Below are positions 24,301 to 33,161 of a stretch of 64,000 bases of DNA, in pieces. The DNA lies in contig CBDAUF010000002.1 in assembly GCA_965200535.1 (NCBI GenBank), forward strand, positions 434,001-498,000, read 5' to 3'. Source of the DNA: MPNO01 sp965200535 (GTDB lineage Bacteria; Pseudomonadota; Alphaproteobacteria; MPNO01). Every line of letters begins with the position of its first letter. The stretch's first letter is position 1. The position numbers and the translations under genes were made by a program. The notes below the pieces were generated by a model. That model worked only from the letters and a program-made list of their open reading frames with translations. It had not been told where the DNA came from and did no database searches.

Positions 24301-26847
24301 CTGACCGCCGCCGATGAGGACGGCAACACGGCCGAGCTTGCCTTCACCGTCGCGGTGACCGAGGCCGCCGACACCGTGGCCCCGACGGCAGCGCTGTCCG
24401 TGGCGGACGGTGTCGAGACCCCGGTTACCGGCGCCTTCGGCATCGCGGTGACCTTCAGCGAGCCGGTGACGGGCTTTGCGCTGGCCGACCTGACGGTTGC
24501 CAACGGCGCGGTCTCGGACCTCGCAGGCTCGGATGCGTCGTGGACGGCGACCGTGACCCCGGACGAGGGGTTCTCCGGCGACCTGACGGTGGACCTCGCG
24601 GCGGGCACGGTCGAGGACGCGGCCGGCAATGGCAACGAGGCGGCACCGACGCTGACGGTGGCGGCGGAGTCTCCGGTGACCAGGCCGACCAACGTGGCGA
24701 ACGCCACGACGGCGGCGACGGCGTGGAAGTCCATGGATGTGGCCTTCGATGCGCCGCCCGCGCGGACGGGCTGGGTTGCATCGAACACCCAGATCCGCGT
24801 GCTCGGGATGAAGAAGGGCGCGAAGCGGACGGGGTGGAGGAGCCTGAAGCGGGTCTATGTGAAGAACGGCCGGGCCGAGGGCACGACGCGGGCGTTTCTC
24901 GCCATCGGGCGGGTCTACGAGGTGGAGCTGCGCTATTGCGGCGCGAAGATCTCGAAGGCGACCTGCAGCGAGCCTTCGGAGATGGTCTACGGCGCCTCGC
25001 CGGCGTCTGCGCCGAAGGGCGCGAAGGCGGGTCCGACCGACCCGGCGTCGCAGACGGCGCTGAAGCTCGCGTGGCGCATCGGCAATATCGGCGGCAAGAA
25101 GAACCTGCAGGCGGCCTACGAGATCGGCTACGCCAAGGACACGACCGCCAGCGCGCCGGAGACGCTGCTGTCTTCGGTCCCCGCCTTCGGCGTGAAGGAA
25201 GCGGAGGTGGACGGTCTCGAGCCGGGGACCGCCTACCGCCTGTTCGTGCGCAGCAAGATCGACTGGCAGGGTGCGCGGCTGTTCGCCTCGAACTGGACGT
25301 CGGCGACGGCATCGACGGCGTCGGGTGCGGAGAGCCTTGCGGGCGAGGCGCTGAAGCGCGCGCTCGCGGGCCAGGCGCGCAGCCTGCTTGAGGATGCATC
25401 GTCGGTGATCGGCCGGCGGATGTCGTCGGGCGGCGCGGGCAGCGACGTGCTGTCGGCGTTTGCCGGTCTGCTCGGGGGCCAGGGACCGGGCGGCTGTGCG
25501 CTCGAGGACAGCATCGAGGACTGCGTGACCGGCGGGGAGAGTAAGTCCCTCGCGCAGACGCACGGCGGCTTCGGCGGCGCGGGCCACGGCTTCGGCGGCG
25601 CGGGCAGCGGCTTCGAGGGCCACGGCTTCGGGGGCGGCGGCGGTACGGACCGTTCGTACAGCCTCTCGGACCTGCGCGACCTGATGAAGAGCCAGGGCTT
25701 TGCGATCTCGCTCAACCGCCCGCTGCCGACCATGGGCTTCGCCCAGGAGGAGGCGCCGGCCGATGACGCCGGGATGCAGCTGACCCTGTGGGGCCAGGGC
25801 GCCGGGGGCGGTTCGGACGGTGCGATGTTCTGGGGCATGGACGCCTCGATGGGCGAGCGCTGGATGACGGGGATCGCCTTTGCCGAGAGCGGCGCCATCG
25901 CCTCGTCGGGTCTCAAGCACGGGGACGCGCGCGTCTCCGGGTTCGCGGAGAGCGAGGTGACGGCGGTCTACCCCTACGCGCGGGGCCGCTTTGCCTCGGG
26001 TCTGGAACTCTGGAGCCTGGCCGGCTGGGGCAAGGGCCGCGTGGACAGCAAGTGGACGGGGTTTGCCCCGGGATCGGGTCCGGTGGAGATCGATCTCGCC
26101 GGCGGTCTCGGGTTCAGCCTCGGCATGGCGGGTGCGGAACAGGTTCTGTACGAGGCCGACGGTCTCAGCATCTCCGCGGTCGGCGATGCCGGCTGGTCGC
26201 GGCTCGCGGTCTCGGGCGGCACGGCGGACGGTGTGTCGGCGACGGTCACGCGGACGCGGGTTGCGGTGTCTGGCCGGTATGCGGAAGGCGGTCTGGCGTC
26301 GTCGCTCCGCATCGGCGGGCGGGTGGACGGCGGCGACGGCGAGACGGCGTCTGGCGCCGAGGTGTCGGGCGAGGTCCGCCACGCGTGGGGCCGCTGGGAA
26401 GTGGGCGCGCAAGGCCGCTGGTACACGGCGGAGACGACGGGCGCCGGGTTCGGCGAGCGGGGCGTGCGTGCCGCGGTGGGCCTGCGTGCGCGCGGCGACG
26501 GGACGGGTCTCGCGTTCGCACTGTCTCCAGGCTGGGGCGCGACAGGCGCGCAGCAGGGCGAGAGCGGCCTGCTGGGCACGCTGGACGGCGATGCCGATGA
26601 GCACACGCCTGCGGCGCATCTCGACGGGCGCATCTCGTGGGGCATCCGGGTCCCGGGTCTGATCGCGCACCGCGAGATGCTGCGCCCGTACGCGGAGTTC
26701 TGGCTCACGGACGGCGCCGCGCACCGGCTGCGCACGGGCGTCGCGCTGGAGGGTCCGGTGCGGATCAACCTCGCGCTGGAGCACCGGAAGGACGCCGCCG
26801 GCCCCGCCGAACACGGCGCCGTCCTGCGCCTCGACAGCCGGTTCTGA
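21199..26847 (+). CDS. Giant mosaic autotransporter-like surface protein (Fn3/cadherin/Ig-like, beta-barrel)
   Basis: The 1882-aa product has an N-terminal signal peptide (hydrophobic FLLGLAALAAG, cleavage near AHA-Q, residue 40). By sequence the order is approximately: novel N-terminal segment 41-150; Fn3 150-245; cadherin-like 248-365; Fn3 368-465; Fn3 466-568; Calx-beta-like 569-690; Fn3-like 693-830; Fn3 with a Ser/Gly/Leu-rich insertion 830-955; putative Ig (SGTP motif) 965-1055; bacterial Ig-like 1058-1154; two further Fn3-like blocks 1160-1375; a Gly/Phe/His-rich linker about 1455-1485; and a C-terminal barrel about 1520-1882 with alternating strands, ending LRLDSRF. A terminal Phe is the usual outer-membrane assembly signal. 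The passenger should be surface-exposed and bind or adhere. ATG 21199 begins the signal peptide but has a weak ribosome site; see the upstream pentamer tract and ORF. Confidence 0.88.
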   Translation: MRRNLSTQHRSRRPWSRVFPGLSAFLLGLAALAAGPAHAQTYLNTTMTVGTLSGFLGFNKGESAGSLGKDFFVHDGGTYDITHLGHTPTHAEISTTPPLPLGVLNSFHVTIDSTAYQGGWTQDANANVHRIAKGSLDLTSGDTDIAVKIVQVPEQVTGLSLTTNNGEITASWTAAGNDPSDITGYELEFRESPSGSWMKSSFSHTNTTHTIENRTNGTKYDIRVRAVNGPAYGAWSATAKATPTEEPNSPPVLALPDAGSIAENSTGTVLTVTASDSDSDDNSNFRYELDQDHTDNGCFDMIGATVHVDSGYCTLDYERLDPFGGGAFDEDGSPFYNVMVTVKSGTGDRELTASGFVKITITDVREPPGEVGQPTVTTAGSGELKVTWSKPSYNLGPAVSGYDVRFREYGAANKDKWHYHAHEGTETKAVLTHLKNDTQYWVEVRAKNDEGDGFWSQSQNGTPKAVPDKVSHLVLVAGDREITASWVEPYDNIPEEPPTPPADNIDGYKVEYRESSATSWTDAGHSGTATTLTRSGLNNGTAYDFRVRAVNANGDGPWSDIATATPATESPVVVSSTWVSVKENNGGKARYGVSLAGTEVPSSTVTVKLSASGDVDAVEIEPSSQTLIFTVGPNGNWNAVQVVTIAGVDDTTHQPDHREVTISHTATSGDSNFNNKTASVDVRIYDDDPDPNNPTPAAPTNLEISHAGGSATTATLTWDHTFNTPEQPTLKDGYHRYVIWRCTGAECDPKSSYYDRVGGLANKKNGEGTEWIPTYTKEFNDGTKPRKMPVPLEQGVTHRYAVTAEYGKGEVYSSDPSGVATLSVGTAQTAPPPPKPKPGNGFVRLDWQSADEDAGGNGGSNGQSIGSLRSIGSLIERGLRMVRGLSAESEEPAAPEYKVSYTEEGADWSEGYTETVPDTSTVIEALENGVSYAFRVRSVTNGEAGPWSDTVTATPKAPDNAPVEGPSYEGVESPALSFVAGEAVALVTLPAASGGSGALTYSVAPALANGLAFDAATRQISGTPAAAAEAASHTLTAADEDGNTAELAFTVAVTEAADTVAPTAALSVADGVETPVTGAFGIAVTFSEPVTGFALADLTVANGAVSDLAGSDASWTATVTPDEGFSGDLTVDLAAGTVEDAAGNGNEAAPTLTVAAESPVTRPTNVANATTAATAWKSMDVAFDAPPARTGWVASNTQIRVLGMKKGAKRTGWRSLKRVYVKNGRAEGTTRAFLAIGRVYEVELRYCGAKISKATCSEPSEMVYGASPASAPKGAKAGPTDPASQTALKLAWRIGNIGGKKNLQAAYEIGYAKDTTASAPETLLSSVPAFGVKEAEVDGLEPGTAYRLFVRSKIDWQGARLFASNWTSATASTASGAESLAGEALKRALAGQARSLLEDASSVIGRRMSSGGAGSDVLSAFAGLLGGQGPGGCALEDSIEDCVTGGESKSLAQTHGGFGGAGHGFGGAGSGFEGHGFGGGGGTDRSYSLSDLRDLMKSQGFAISLNRPLPTMGFAQEEAPADDAGMQLTLWGQGAGGGSDGAMFWGMDASMGERWMTGIAFAESGAIASSGLKHGDARVSGFAESEVTAVYPYARGRFASGLELWSLAGWGKGRVDSKWTGFAPGSGPVEIDLAGGLGFSLGMAGAEQVLYEADGLSISAVGDAGWSRLAVSGGTADGVSATVTRTRVAVSGRYAEGGLASSLRIGGRVDGGDGETASGAEVSGEVRHAWGRWEVGAQGRWYTAETTGAGFGERGVRAAVGLRARGDGTGLAFALSPGWGATGAQQGESGLLGTLDGDADEHTPAAHLDGRISWGIRVPGLIAHREMLRPYAEFWLTDGAAHRLRTGVALEGPVRINLALEHRKDAAGPAEHGAVLRLDSRF

Positions 26848-26854
26848 GACCGGG

Positions 26855-26890
26855 CAGGCGGCGGCGGGGAGACCTGCCGCCGCCTGTTTC
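26855..26890. terminator. Strong bidirectional terminator hairpin
   Basis: A perfect 11-bp stem CAGGCGGCGGC (26855-26865) / GCCGCCGCCTG (26876-26886) with a 10-base loop is followed by TTT on the plus strand. It lies between the convergent autotransporter and glutathione transferase genes and probably serves both. Confidence 0.7.
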
Positions 26891-26895
26891 CGCAG

Positions 26896-27708
26896 TCAGG
26901 CTGCGATGCCGAGAATGGCTGCGACCTCCGGCCAACTCCTCGCGCCGTTGGTTTTCAGATCGTGGACCAGCCCGTCGGGCATCCAGCGCCAGATCGCCGG
27001 CTCGAAGGACGGGCGGGCCTTGATATGCACAAGCCATTCCGCGACCCGCGGCAGCCGCCCATCTTCCCATAGCGGCTGCATCGACAGCATGTCGAGCCGC
27101 ATCACGTAGGGGATGATCGCGATATCGGCGAAGGTGAAGCTGTCGCCGGCGAGCCAGCGGCTCTCTTGCAGCGCTTCTTCCATCTTGTGCAGATACCGGT
27201 CGTAGAGTTCGACCTTCTTGCGGGCGTCCGGCGCCTCGAAGCCGAACTGGACATACGCCTTCTTCTGCGCGTGCCAGTCGGCAGAGACGGAGAAGGGCGG
27301 CGTGGAATCGAGGAACTCCCGCATTCCCTCCTCGCCCAGGGCGCGAATAGTGTGGCGGTGCGACGACATGAACGTCAGCGCGCCGCAGGCGGGATGAAGC
27401 TCCTCGTCGATGGCCTTGGTCCAGTAGCGCACCTCCGCGCGTGCGACCGGGTCGGCGGGGCGGATCGTATTTTCCGGGAAAACATCGTCGAGATATTCGC
27501 AGATATTCGTCGATTCCCGGATCACGGTTCCGTCATGCACCAGGGAGGGAACGACGGCCTTCGGATTGATCTTCAGATAATCCGGCGCGAACTGCTCGCC
27601 CTTGAGGATATCGATATAGTGGCCCGTCCATGCCAGCTCCTTTTCTTCGAGATAGAGCCTGACCTTGGCGGCGCACACCGATGAACCGTGATGATAGAGT
27701 TCGAGCAC
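26896..27708 (-). CDS. Glutathione S-transferase family protein
   Basis: The 270-aa product has an N-terminal thioredoxin-fold domain (LELYHHGSSVCAAKVRLYL, then the cis-Pro motif AVVPSLVHDG and the glutathione-gamma-Glu-binding E-S in VIRESTNICEYL) and an all-helical C-terminal domain with FTFADIAIIPYV. It is longer than usual GSTs (about 210 aa) because of an extended region after the thioredoxin domain. The start is GTG 27708, preceded by GGGAG. It is divergent from the TTC38-like gene. It probably conjugates or isomerises an electrophilic substrate; the substrate is unknown. Confidence 0.85.
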   Translation of the reverse strand: MLELYHHGSSVCAAKVRLYLEEKELAWTGHYIDILKGEQFAPDYLKINPKAVVPSLVHDGTVIRESTNICEYLDDVFPENTIRPADPVARAEVRYWTKAIDEELHPACGALTFMSSHRHTIRALGEEGMREFLDSTPPFSVSADWHAQKKAYVQFGFEAPDARKKVELYDRYLHKMEEALQESRWLAGDSFTFADIAIIPYVMRLDMLSMQPLWEDGRLPRVAEWLVHIKARPSFEPAIWRWMPDGLVHDLKTNGARSWPEVAAILGIAA

Positions 27709-27897
27709 GTCTCCGCTCCCTGATGCAAACGTCCGGGCGGGCGCCCCGGTCCGTCCGCGGCCGGGGGCCGCTGCGGGGCGCCCTGCGACGGAAAATAACG
27801 CTCTCCCCGGCCGACCGAAAGCCGGGCATGGCGCGGTCGTCGTGCTAGAGTTCCGGCATCCGGCGTTTGCCAAGCCGGTGTCCGCGGGGAGGGAGAC

Positions 27898-29340
27898 ATG
27901 ACCGGGAATGCGGTGCATCGGGATCGGCTCGGACTGACCGTCAGCACGGCCAGCCGCGAGGCGGCGTCACGGTATCAGGCGGGGGTCGATCTCCACATGT
28001 CCGGGAACCCGGGCGGCGAGGCGGCGCTGAGGGAGGCGGCGGCGGCGGACCCCGGCTTCGCTCTCGCCCCCGCCGCGCTGAGCATGGTGCTGCGCGAGAC
28101 CGGCCGGCGCGAAGAGGCGAAGGAGCACGCCGCCCGCGCGCGGTCGCTGGCCGCAGGGGCGACCCGGCGCGAAAGGCAGCATGTCGAGGCCGTCGCCGTC
28201 CTCGCCGGCGGCGACGGGCCGCGCGCGTTCGCGCTGATGCAGGCCCATCTCGCGGAGTTCCCGCGCGACGCCATGGTCCTGCTGGGCGCCGACCGTTACC
28301 TGTTCTACAGCGGCGGCGAGAACCGCCAGCAGCTGCAGTTCGAGCTGCTCGACGGGTTCGCCCGCGACTATGACGACGATTGGTGGTTTCCCGGCCAGTA
28401 CGGCTTCGCGCTGGGCGAATGCGGCCATTACGGGAAGGCGGTGGAGGCGGCGCAGCGCTCGCTCGCCCTCAACCCGAAGAACCTCTGGGCCGCCCATACG
28501 CTCGCCCACGTCCACGCCGACACCAAGGACGACGAGGCGGGCGCGGCCTTCCTCGGCCCGTGGCTCGGCGACTTCGATCCGCGCGCGCCCATGTTCGGGC
28601 ACACCTCGTGGCATCTGGCCCTGTTCGAGCTGGGGCGCGGACGCCACGCGCGGGCGATGGAAATCTACCGGACGGCGGTGCGCCCGGCGGTCTGCAAGCA
28701 CCGCAGCACGCTCAACAATTCGGCTTCGTTCCTGTGGCGCTGCATGGTCTACGGCTACGCGCCGACGGCGCGGCAGTGGGACGAACTGCAGCCGTTGGCC
28801 GACGGCGTCGCCGGGCCCGCGAAGGGCGAATGGGACGGCATGAACGCCGCGCTCGCGTTCGCCGGCGCCGGCAACGAGGCGGGCAAGAACGAACTCTGCC
28901 GCGCCATCCGCGAACTGGGCGCGGGCGGCCGGACGACGGCGGCAGAGGTCGGGCTGCCGCTGGTCGAGGGCGCCTGGGCGTTCGCCCGCGGGGATTACGA
29001 TGCGGCCATCCGCTCGATGGCGCCCGCGATCGGGCGCATCGGCGGCGTCGGCGGCAGCAACGCCCAGCACGAGGTGTTCTGGGACGCCCTGATCGAGGCC
29101 TGTCTCTGCACCGGCCGTTTCGCCGACGCCGAGGACCTGCAGAGGAGCCGGCTCGACCCGCGCCCCACGGTCCGCGACCTGTCCCGCCTCGGCCGCGCGC
29201 AGATCGGCGCAGGCAAGCGGCAAGAGGGGGCCGCCAATCTGCGCCGCGCGGCCAAGGGCTGGCGGGGTGCGGACCCGGGCTCGCCCGAGGTGGCGGCGAT
29301 CGATGCGCTTCTGCAACGCATCGAACGGGCGGCGGGTTAG
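27898..29340 (+). CDS. TTC38-like tetratricopeptide repeat protein
   Basis: The 480-aa soluble all-helical repeat protein has several TPR-like pairs: AALREAAAADPGFALAPAAL, AVEAAQRSLALNPKNLWAAH and ALFELGRGRHARAMEIYR. The histidine-containing AHTLAHVHADT region and the overall length match the TTC38 family conserved from bacteria to mammals, whose biochemical role is unresolved. ATG 27898 has GGGAGGGAG directly upstream. It has no signal peptide, so it is presumably cytoplasmic. It converges on the alkylsulfatase gene, 26 bases away. Confidence 0.85.
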   Translation: MTGNAVHRDRLGLTVSTASREAASRYQAGVDLHMSGNPGGEAALREAAAADPGFALAPAALSMVLRETGRREEAKEHAARARSLAAGATRRERQHVEAVAVLAGGDGPRAFALMQAHLAEFPRDAMVLLGADRYLFYSGGENRQQLQFELLDGFARDYDDDWWFPGQYGFALGECGHYGKAVEAAQRSLALNPKNLWAAHTLAHVHADTKDDEAGAAFLGPWLGDFDPRAPMFGHTSWHLALFELGRGRHARAMEIYRTAVRPAVCKHRSTLNNSASFLWRCMVYGYAPTARQWDELQPLADGVAGPAKGEWDGMNAALAFAGAGNEAGKNELCRAIRELGAGGRTTAAEVGLPLVEGAWAFARGDYDAAIRSMAPAIGRIGGVGGSNAQHEVFWDALIEACLCTGRFADAEDLQRSRLDPRPTVRDLSRLGRAQIGAGKRQEGAANLRRAAKGWRGADPGSPEVAAIDALLQRIERAAG

Positions 29341-29366
29341 GTTAGCAGCGCAACCGCGCCGCCGCC

Positions 29367-31070
29367 TCAGCGCACGCCGAGCGCGAAATCGCCGGCGCCG
29401 CCCGCCGGCTCGAACTTCGAGAAGAACTCGGCGACGATCGCTGGGTCGCCCTCGAGCGCGACCGCGCCGCTCTCGATCCCCTCTTCGAAGCTCGGACCGC
29501 CGCCGGCCCAGGCGCTGAGAAATTGCCGCGGGAATGTCAGCGATGCGTCGCATCCCTCCGGCGGCGTTTCGTGGAACTGGCAAATGCCGCGCCTGATTTC
29601 CAGGGCGAACGACTCCCCTGTATCGGTCGTCGCGAAGCCGAGGGCGATCCGGGTGTCCATGCAGTCTTCGGCCCTGAGGCGGACGGTCAGCAGTTCGAGC
29701 AGTCCGCCCATCGGGTAGTTGCGGGCCTGGTTGGCCTGGATCCGGTGGCCTCCGCGGATCTCGCCCAGGCGATTTTCCAGCTCGAGCGCCTGGCACAGCG
29801 CCCAGTTGCGCCAGGTGCTCGTCTTCTGCCGGTACCCCCAGCCGCGCAATGCCGCCGCCTTGACGCCCCGCGCCTCCATGTCGGCGTTGTCCGCCCGCAC
29901 GGCCCAGGTGGCGATATCGGCCGCCCAGCGAAACTCCTCGTCCTCTATCGCCTTCCGCGCTTCCGCCAGCACGGCGTCGCGCCCGCCCATCGCGCGGACA
30001 TAACGCTCGGCCCGTTCGCGCCAGGGCAGCGGGTCCAATTCCACCGCATCGCCCTGGAACCAGCCGACATAGCCCGCATAGACGCTGCGGACCGAGTGTT
30101 TGTAGCTGCCGTAAAACTCGCCCAGCCAGGGGTGCTCGGCGAGGTGCGGCGGCATGACCACCCTTTCCGCCAGCTCGTCCCAGGTGCATCCCTTGTTGAT
30201 CCATCGCACGGCCTGGTCGTGCAGGTACTGGATGGCATCCCGATGCGCGGTCAAGACGTCTTCGACGGCGTCCGCTCCCTCCACGGTGGGCCCGTGATGG
30301 GGGATCAGGATCTCGGCGCCGAACGCGCGCAGCCGATCGATTCCCTTCGCCCACAGCATGGGGTTTCGAAACTGCGTGCCGCGCAGCGCATAGACGTTCG
30401 GAAAGGTCATGCCCTGGATGGCGTCGGCGGAGATCAGCACCTTTTCGTCGGGCAGCCAGACGACGCTCTGATCGTCGGTTTCGCTCGGCACATGCACGAT
30501 GTGCAGCCGGATGCCGGCAATCTCGACCTCGATCCTGTCCTCGAAGGTCCGGGTCGGATTGGCGAAGCCCGCCTTGCCGCGCCGCGGCGGGGCGCCGATC
30601 GCGCTGCCGAAGGAGCCGGTCTCGCCGAAGCCGAGATGCGCGCCGAATTGATAGGGGCCGCGGCGGCGCCGGATGGGCGCGAGAATGCCTTCGTCGCGCA
30701 GCAGGTTGTCGGTCAGTTCGGACTGGGCGATGACCTCCACCCTGCCGGACCGAATGTGCTCCTCGGAAACGAAGCTGAAGATGCCGCTGACGTGATCGCC
30801 GTGAAAGTGGGTGACGATCACCGCCCTGATCGGCAGGTCGGTGATCTCGCGGAAGGCGGCCGCGGCTTCATCGCCGGGCAGTTCGCCGCTCAGCGTGTCC
30901 ACCAGGACGCAGCCGTCGGCGCCCACGATGAGCGTGCAGTTCGAGCCGGTGTAGCAGTGCGCCGTATGGATATGGCCCCGCGTCGTGATGATCCGCGGCG
31001 TCTTGTAGAGCGCCATCTGGGCCGCGAGATCGGGATGCACGCTCGGTTCGGTAACGGCTTGCGCTGGCAT
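29367..31070 (-). CDS. SdsA1/BDS1-type alkylsulfatase (metallo-beta-lactamase fold)
   Basis: The 567-aa product has the dinuclear zinc motif T-His88-F-His90-G-Asp92-His93 in its N-terminal beta-lactamase-fold domain. An alkyl-sulfatase dimerisation domain follows (YAGYVGWFQGDAVELDP, RWAADIATWAVRADN), then an SCP2-like C-terminal domain. It should hydrolyse primary alkyl sulfates to alcohol plus sulfate. No cleavable signal peptide is seen, whereas some relatives are exported. Its ATG has GGGAG 8 bases upstream. It is divergent from a TRAP-type importer, which may bring in the substrate (inference). Confidence 0.88.
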   Translation of the reverse strand: MPAQAVTEPSVHPDLAAQMALYKTPRIITTRGHIHTAHCYTGSNCTLIVGADGCVLVDTLSGELPGDEAAAAFREITDLPIRAVIVTHFHGDHVSGIFSFVSEEHIRSGRVEVIAQSELTDNLLRDEGILAPIRRRRGPYQFGAHLGFGETGSFGSAIGAPPRRGKAGFANPTRTFEDRIEVEIAGIRLHIVHVPSETDDQSVVWLPDEKVLISADAIQGMTFPNVYALRGTQFRNPMLWAKGIDRLRAFGAEILIPHHGPTVEGADAVEDVLTAHRDAIQYLHDQAVRWINKGCTWDELAERVVMPPHLAEHPWLGEFYGSYKHSVRSVYAGYVGWFQGDAVELDPLPWRERAERYVRAMGGRDAVLAEARKAIEDEEFRWAADIATWAVRADNADMEARGVKAAALRGWGYRQKTSTWRNWALCQALELENRLGEIRGGHRIQANQARNYPMGGLLELLTVRLRAEDCMDTRIALGFATTDTGESFALEIRRGICQFHETPPEGCDASLTFPRQFLSAWAGGGPSFEEGIESGAVALEGDPAIVAEFFSKFEPAGGAGDFALGVR

Positions 31071-31190
31071 CGAATGGCTCCCGGGAAATGGAAGAGGGGG
31101 TCAGTATAGCCGCATGCCCGCCCCGGTTTGACCAGGCGGCCCGTCGCCCGGCGCCCTTCCGCCGGCGGTGGCGCCCGGCCCCGCTTCGCT

Positions 31191-31199
31191 TGCTATAAT
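31191..31199 (+). promoter_or_regulatory. Extended -10 promoter for the TRAP/TAXI operon
   Basis: TGCTATAAT is a full extended -10 (TGn + TATAAT) 34 bases before the permease ATG (31233). Extended -10 promoters need little -35 similarity, and none is seen here. Transcription would begin near 31206, leaving a short leader with GGAGGAG. Confidence 0.6.
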
Positions 31200-31232
31200 C
31201 CGGCCTTGGCCTGCCGGAGGAGCCTGCTGAGG

Positions 31233-33161
31233 ATGTCGCCTGGCGCTCGCGTTGTCACTTGGAGCCGGAGGTTGGCGGATGTCCTTTCGCTCGGGCTGGC
31301 TGCGTTCGCGATCTATGTTGCCGGGTTCGGGGTCTTCGACGAGGTCTGGGTCCGGGCCGCGACCACCGGGCTGCCGATCCTGATCTCGCTCCTCTGCTTC
31401 TCCACCGAGAACATGGACGTCAGGCGCAAGACCGTCACCGGGGGGTCGATCGCGCTCAACGCCGTGATGCTGCTCGCGCTCGCGCCGATCTACTATCTGT
31501 GGATCACCCTGATGACGGAGCAGCTCGACTTCTTCGTCGATTTTTCGACGTTCGACTACCTGGTGGGCTTCGCCGGGGTCGCGCTGCTGTTCTACCTCAC
31601 CTACCGGCATTTCGGCGCCCCGCTGTTCCTCGTCTGCCTGCTCTCGCTGGTCGTCCTGCTCTTCGGGAACCTGATTCCGGGCACGCTGAACATCCCGGAG
31701 GTCGAGTGGTTCCTGATCTCGGAGAAGCTCTGGTACAGCACCGACGGGGTGTTCGGCCGGCCGGTCGCCGTGGTCGGGCAGGTCGTGCTGGTGTTCATCC
31801 TGTTCGGCGCGATCCTGGAGACCTCGGGCGCGGGCGCGACGCTTCTCAAATTCGCCTTCGCGGTGACCGGCCCGCTGCGCGGCGGCCCGGCGCACGCGGC
31901 GATCATCGGCAGCGCCAGCTTCGGCACCATGAACGGCGCCGCCGTCGCCAACGTGGTGACCACCGGCGTCTTCACCATCCCGATGATCAAGCGCACCGGC
32001 TTCCGGCCCAAATTCGCCGGCGCGGTCGAGGCGGCGGCGTCGACCGGCGGCCAGATCATGCCGCCGGTGATGGGCGCGGTCGCATTCCTGATGGCGGATC
32101 TCACCGGGATCCCCTACCTCACGATCATCGTCGCGGCGGCGATCCCGGCCCTGATGTACTATCTCAGCCTGTTCTCGGTGGTCTGGCTGGAGGCGCGGCG
32201 GCAGGGGCTGCGGCCGACGCCGAAGGAAGAGCGCGTCCGGCTGGAGGCGACCGACTGGATCCGCTCGATCTCGTTCTTCGTCCCGCTCGGTGTCATCGTC
32301 TACGTGCTGATGACCGGGCGGACCGCCCAGAACGCCGGTTTCTACGGGCTGATCGCCGCCTTCGTGCTGTCGCTCGTCCTCTATCCGGAATTCCGGTCGC
32401 CGCGGAAGATTCTGGCCGCCCTGATGCGCGGCGGGCGCACCTGCGCGACCATCATGATCGTCGTTGCCGCGATCGGCTTCGTGGTCGGCATGGTCAACAT
32501 GTCCGGCCTCGGCATCAAGTTCGCGGCAACCATCCTGTCGATCGCGGGGGACAGCCTGTTCCTGTCGCTGGTCGTGATGGCGGTCGGCTGCCTGCTGCTC
32601 GGCACGGGGGTGCCGGTGGGCGCGGCCTACCTGATCATCGTGCTGATCATCGGGCCGGCGCTCGGCAAGCTCGGGTTATCGCTGCTGCTCACCCATCTCT
32701 TCGTCATCTACTACGCGGTGCTGTCGGCAATCACGCCGCCGGTTGCCATCGCCGCCTTCGCCGCCGCACCCATCGCCGGCTCGAAACCGATCGAGACCGG
32801 CGTCGTCGCCGTCAGGCTGGCGATCGCGGGGTTCCTGATCCCGTTCGTCTTCGTCTACCATTCGAGCGTCGTGCTGGTGGATCCGGGCTTCAGCTATGCG
32901 GGGCTGGCATGGGGGATAGGGGTCTTCGCCGTCTCGACGGTCGCGCTGGCGACCGGGCTCGGCGCCTATTCCATCGGGCCTATCGGGCCGGTACAACGAC
33001 TCGTGCGGGTCGTGGCCGGCGTCGCCGTGCTGGTGCCGGATCTGCTGGTTGCGGGCGTCTGCACCGCCGTCGTGGCGGCATCGTTCCTGGTCGAAAGCCG
33101 GATGTCCGGCCCGTCCATGGCGGTGCGCGCGGCGCACCAAAAAGAGGGAGGCTCAACATGA
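31233..33161 (+). CDS. Fused TRAP transporter permease (DctQ-DctM type, TAXI-associated)
   Basis: The 642-aa protein combines an N-terminal four-helix DctQ-like part (about residues 15-150) with a DctM-like transport domain. The latter has GSASFGTMNGAAVANVVTTG, the FRPKFAGAVEAAASTGGQIM motif and PPVMGAVAFLMAD. Extra C-terminal helices follow. It has the form of fused permeases that work with TAXI binding proteins. ATG 31233 follows GGAGGAG. Its stop overlaps the start of the TAXI receptor gene (ATGA), so the complex is translated as one unit. Confidence 0.9.
   Translation: MSPGARVVTWSRRLADVLSLGLAAFAIYVAGFGVFDEVWVRAATTGLPILISLLCFSTENMDVRRKTVTGGSIALNAVMLLALAPIYYLWITLMTEQLDFFVDFSTFDYLVGFAGVALLFYLTYRHFGAPLFLVCLLSLVVLLFGNLIPGTLNIPEVEWFLISEKLWYSTDGVFGRPVAVVGQVVLVFILFGAILETSGAGATLLKFAFAVTGPLRGGPAHAAIIGSASFGTMNGAAVANVVTTGVFTIPMIKRTGFRPKFAGAVEAAASTGGQIMPPVMGAVAFLMADLTGIPYLTIIVAAAIPALMYYLSLFSVVWLEARRQGLRPTPKEERVRLEATDWIRSISFFVPLGVIVYVLMTGRTAQNAGFYGLIAAFVLSLVLYPEFRSPRKILAALMRGGRTCATIMIVVAAIGFVVGMVNMSGLGIKFAATILSIAGDSLFLSLVVMAVGCLLLGTGVPVGAAYLIIVLIIGPALGKLGLSLLLTHLFVIYYAVLSAITPPVAIAAFAAAPIAGSKPIETGVVAVRLAIAGFLIPFVFVYHSSVVLVDPGFSYAGLAWGIGVFAVSTVALATGLGAYSIGPIGPVQRLVRVVAGVAVLVPDLLVAGVCTAVVAASFLVESRMSGPSMAVRAAHQKEGGST

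Noticed and set aside
21094..26814. A 1906-codon open frame antisense to the autotransporter
   Set aside because: It has no recognisable domain, is extremely Arg/Ala/Gly-rich and mirrors the GC-rich codon use of the sense gene. Long antisense frames occur opposite many genes in this window.
31259..33157. A long plus-strand frame joined to the TAXI protein
   Set aside because: It is the alternate frame of the fused permease gene; the TAXI protein begins with a signal peptide at 33158.
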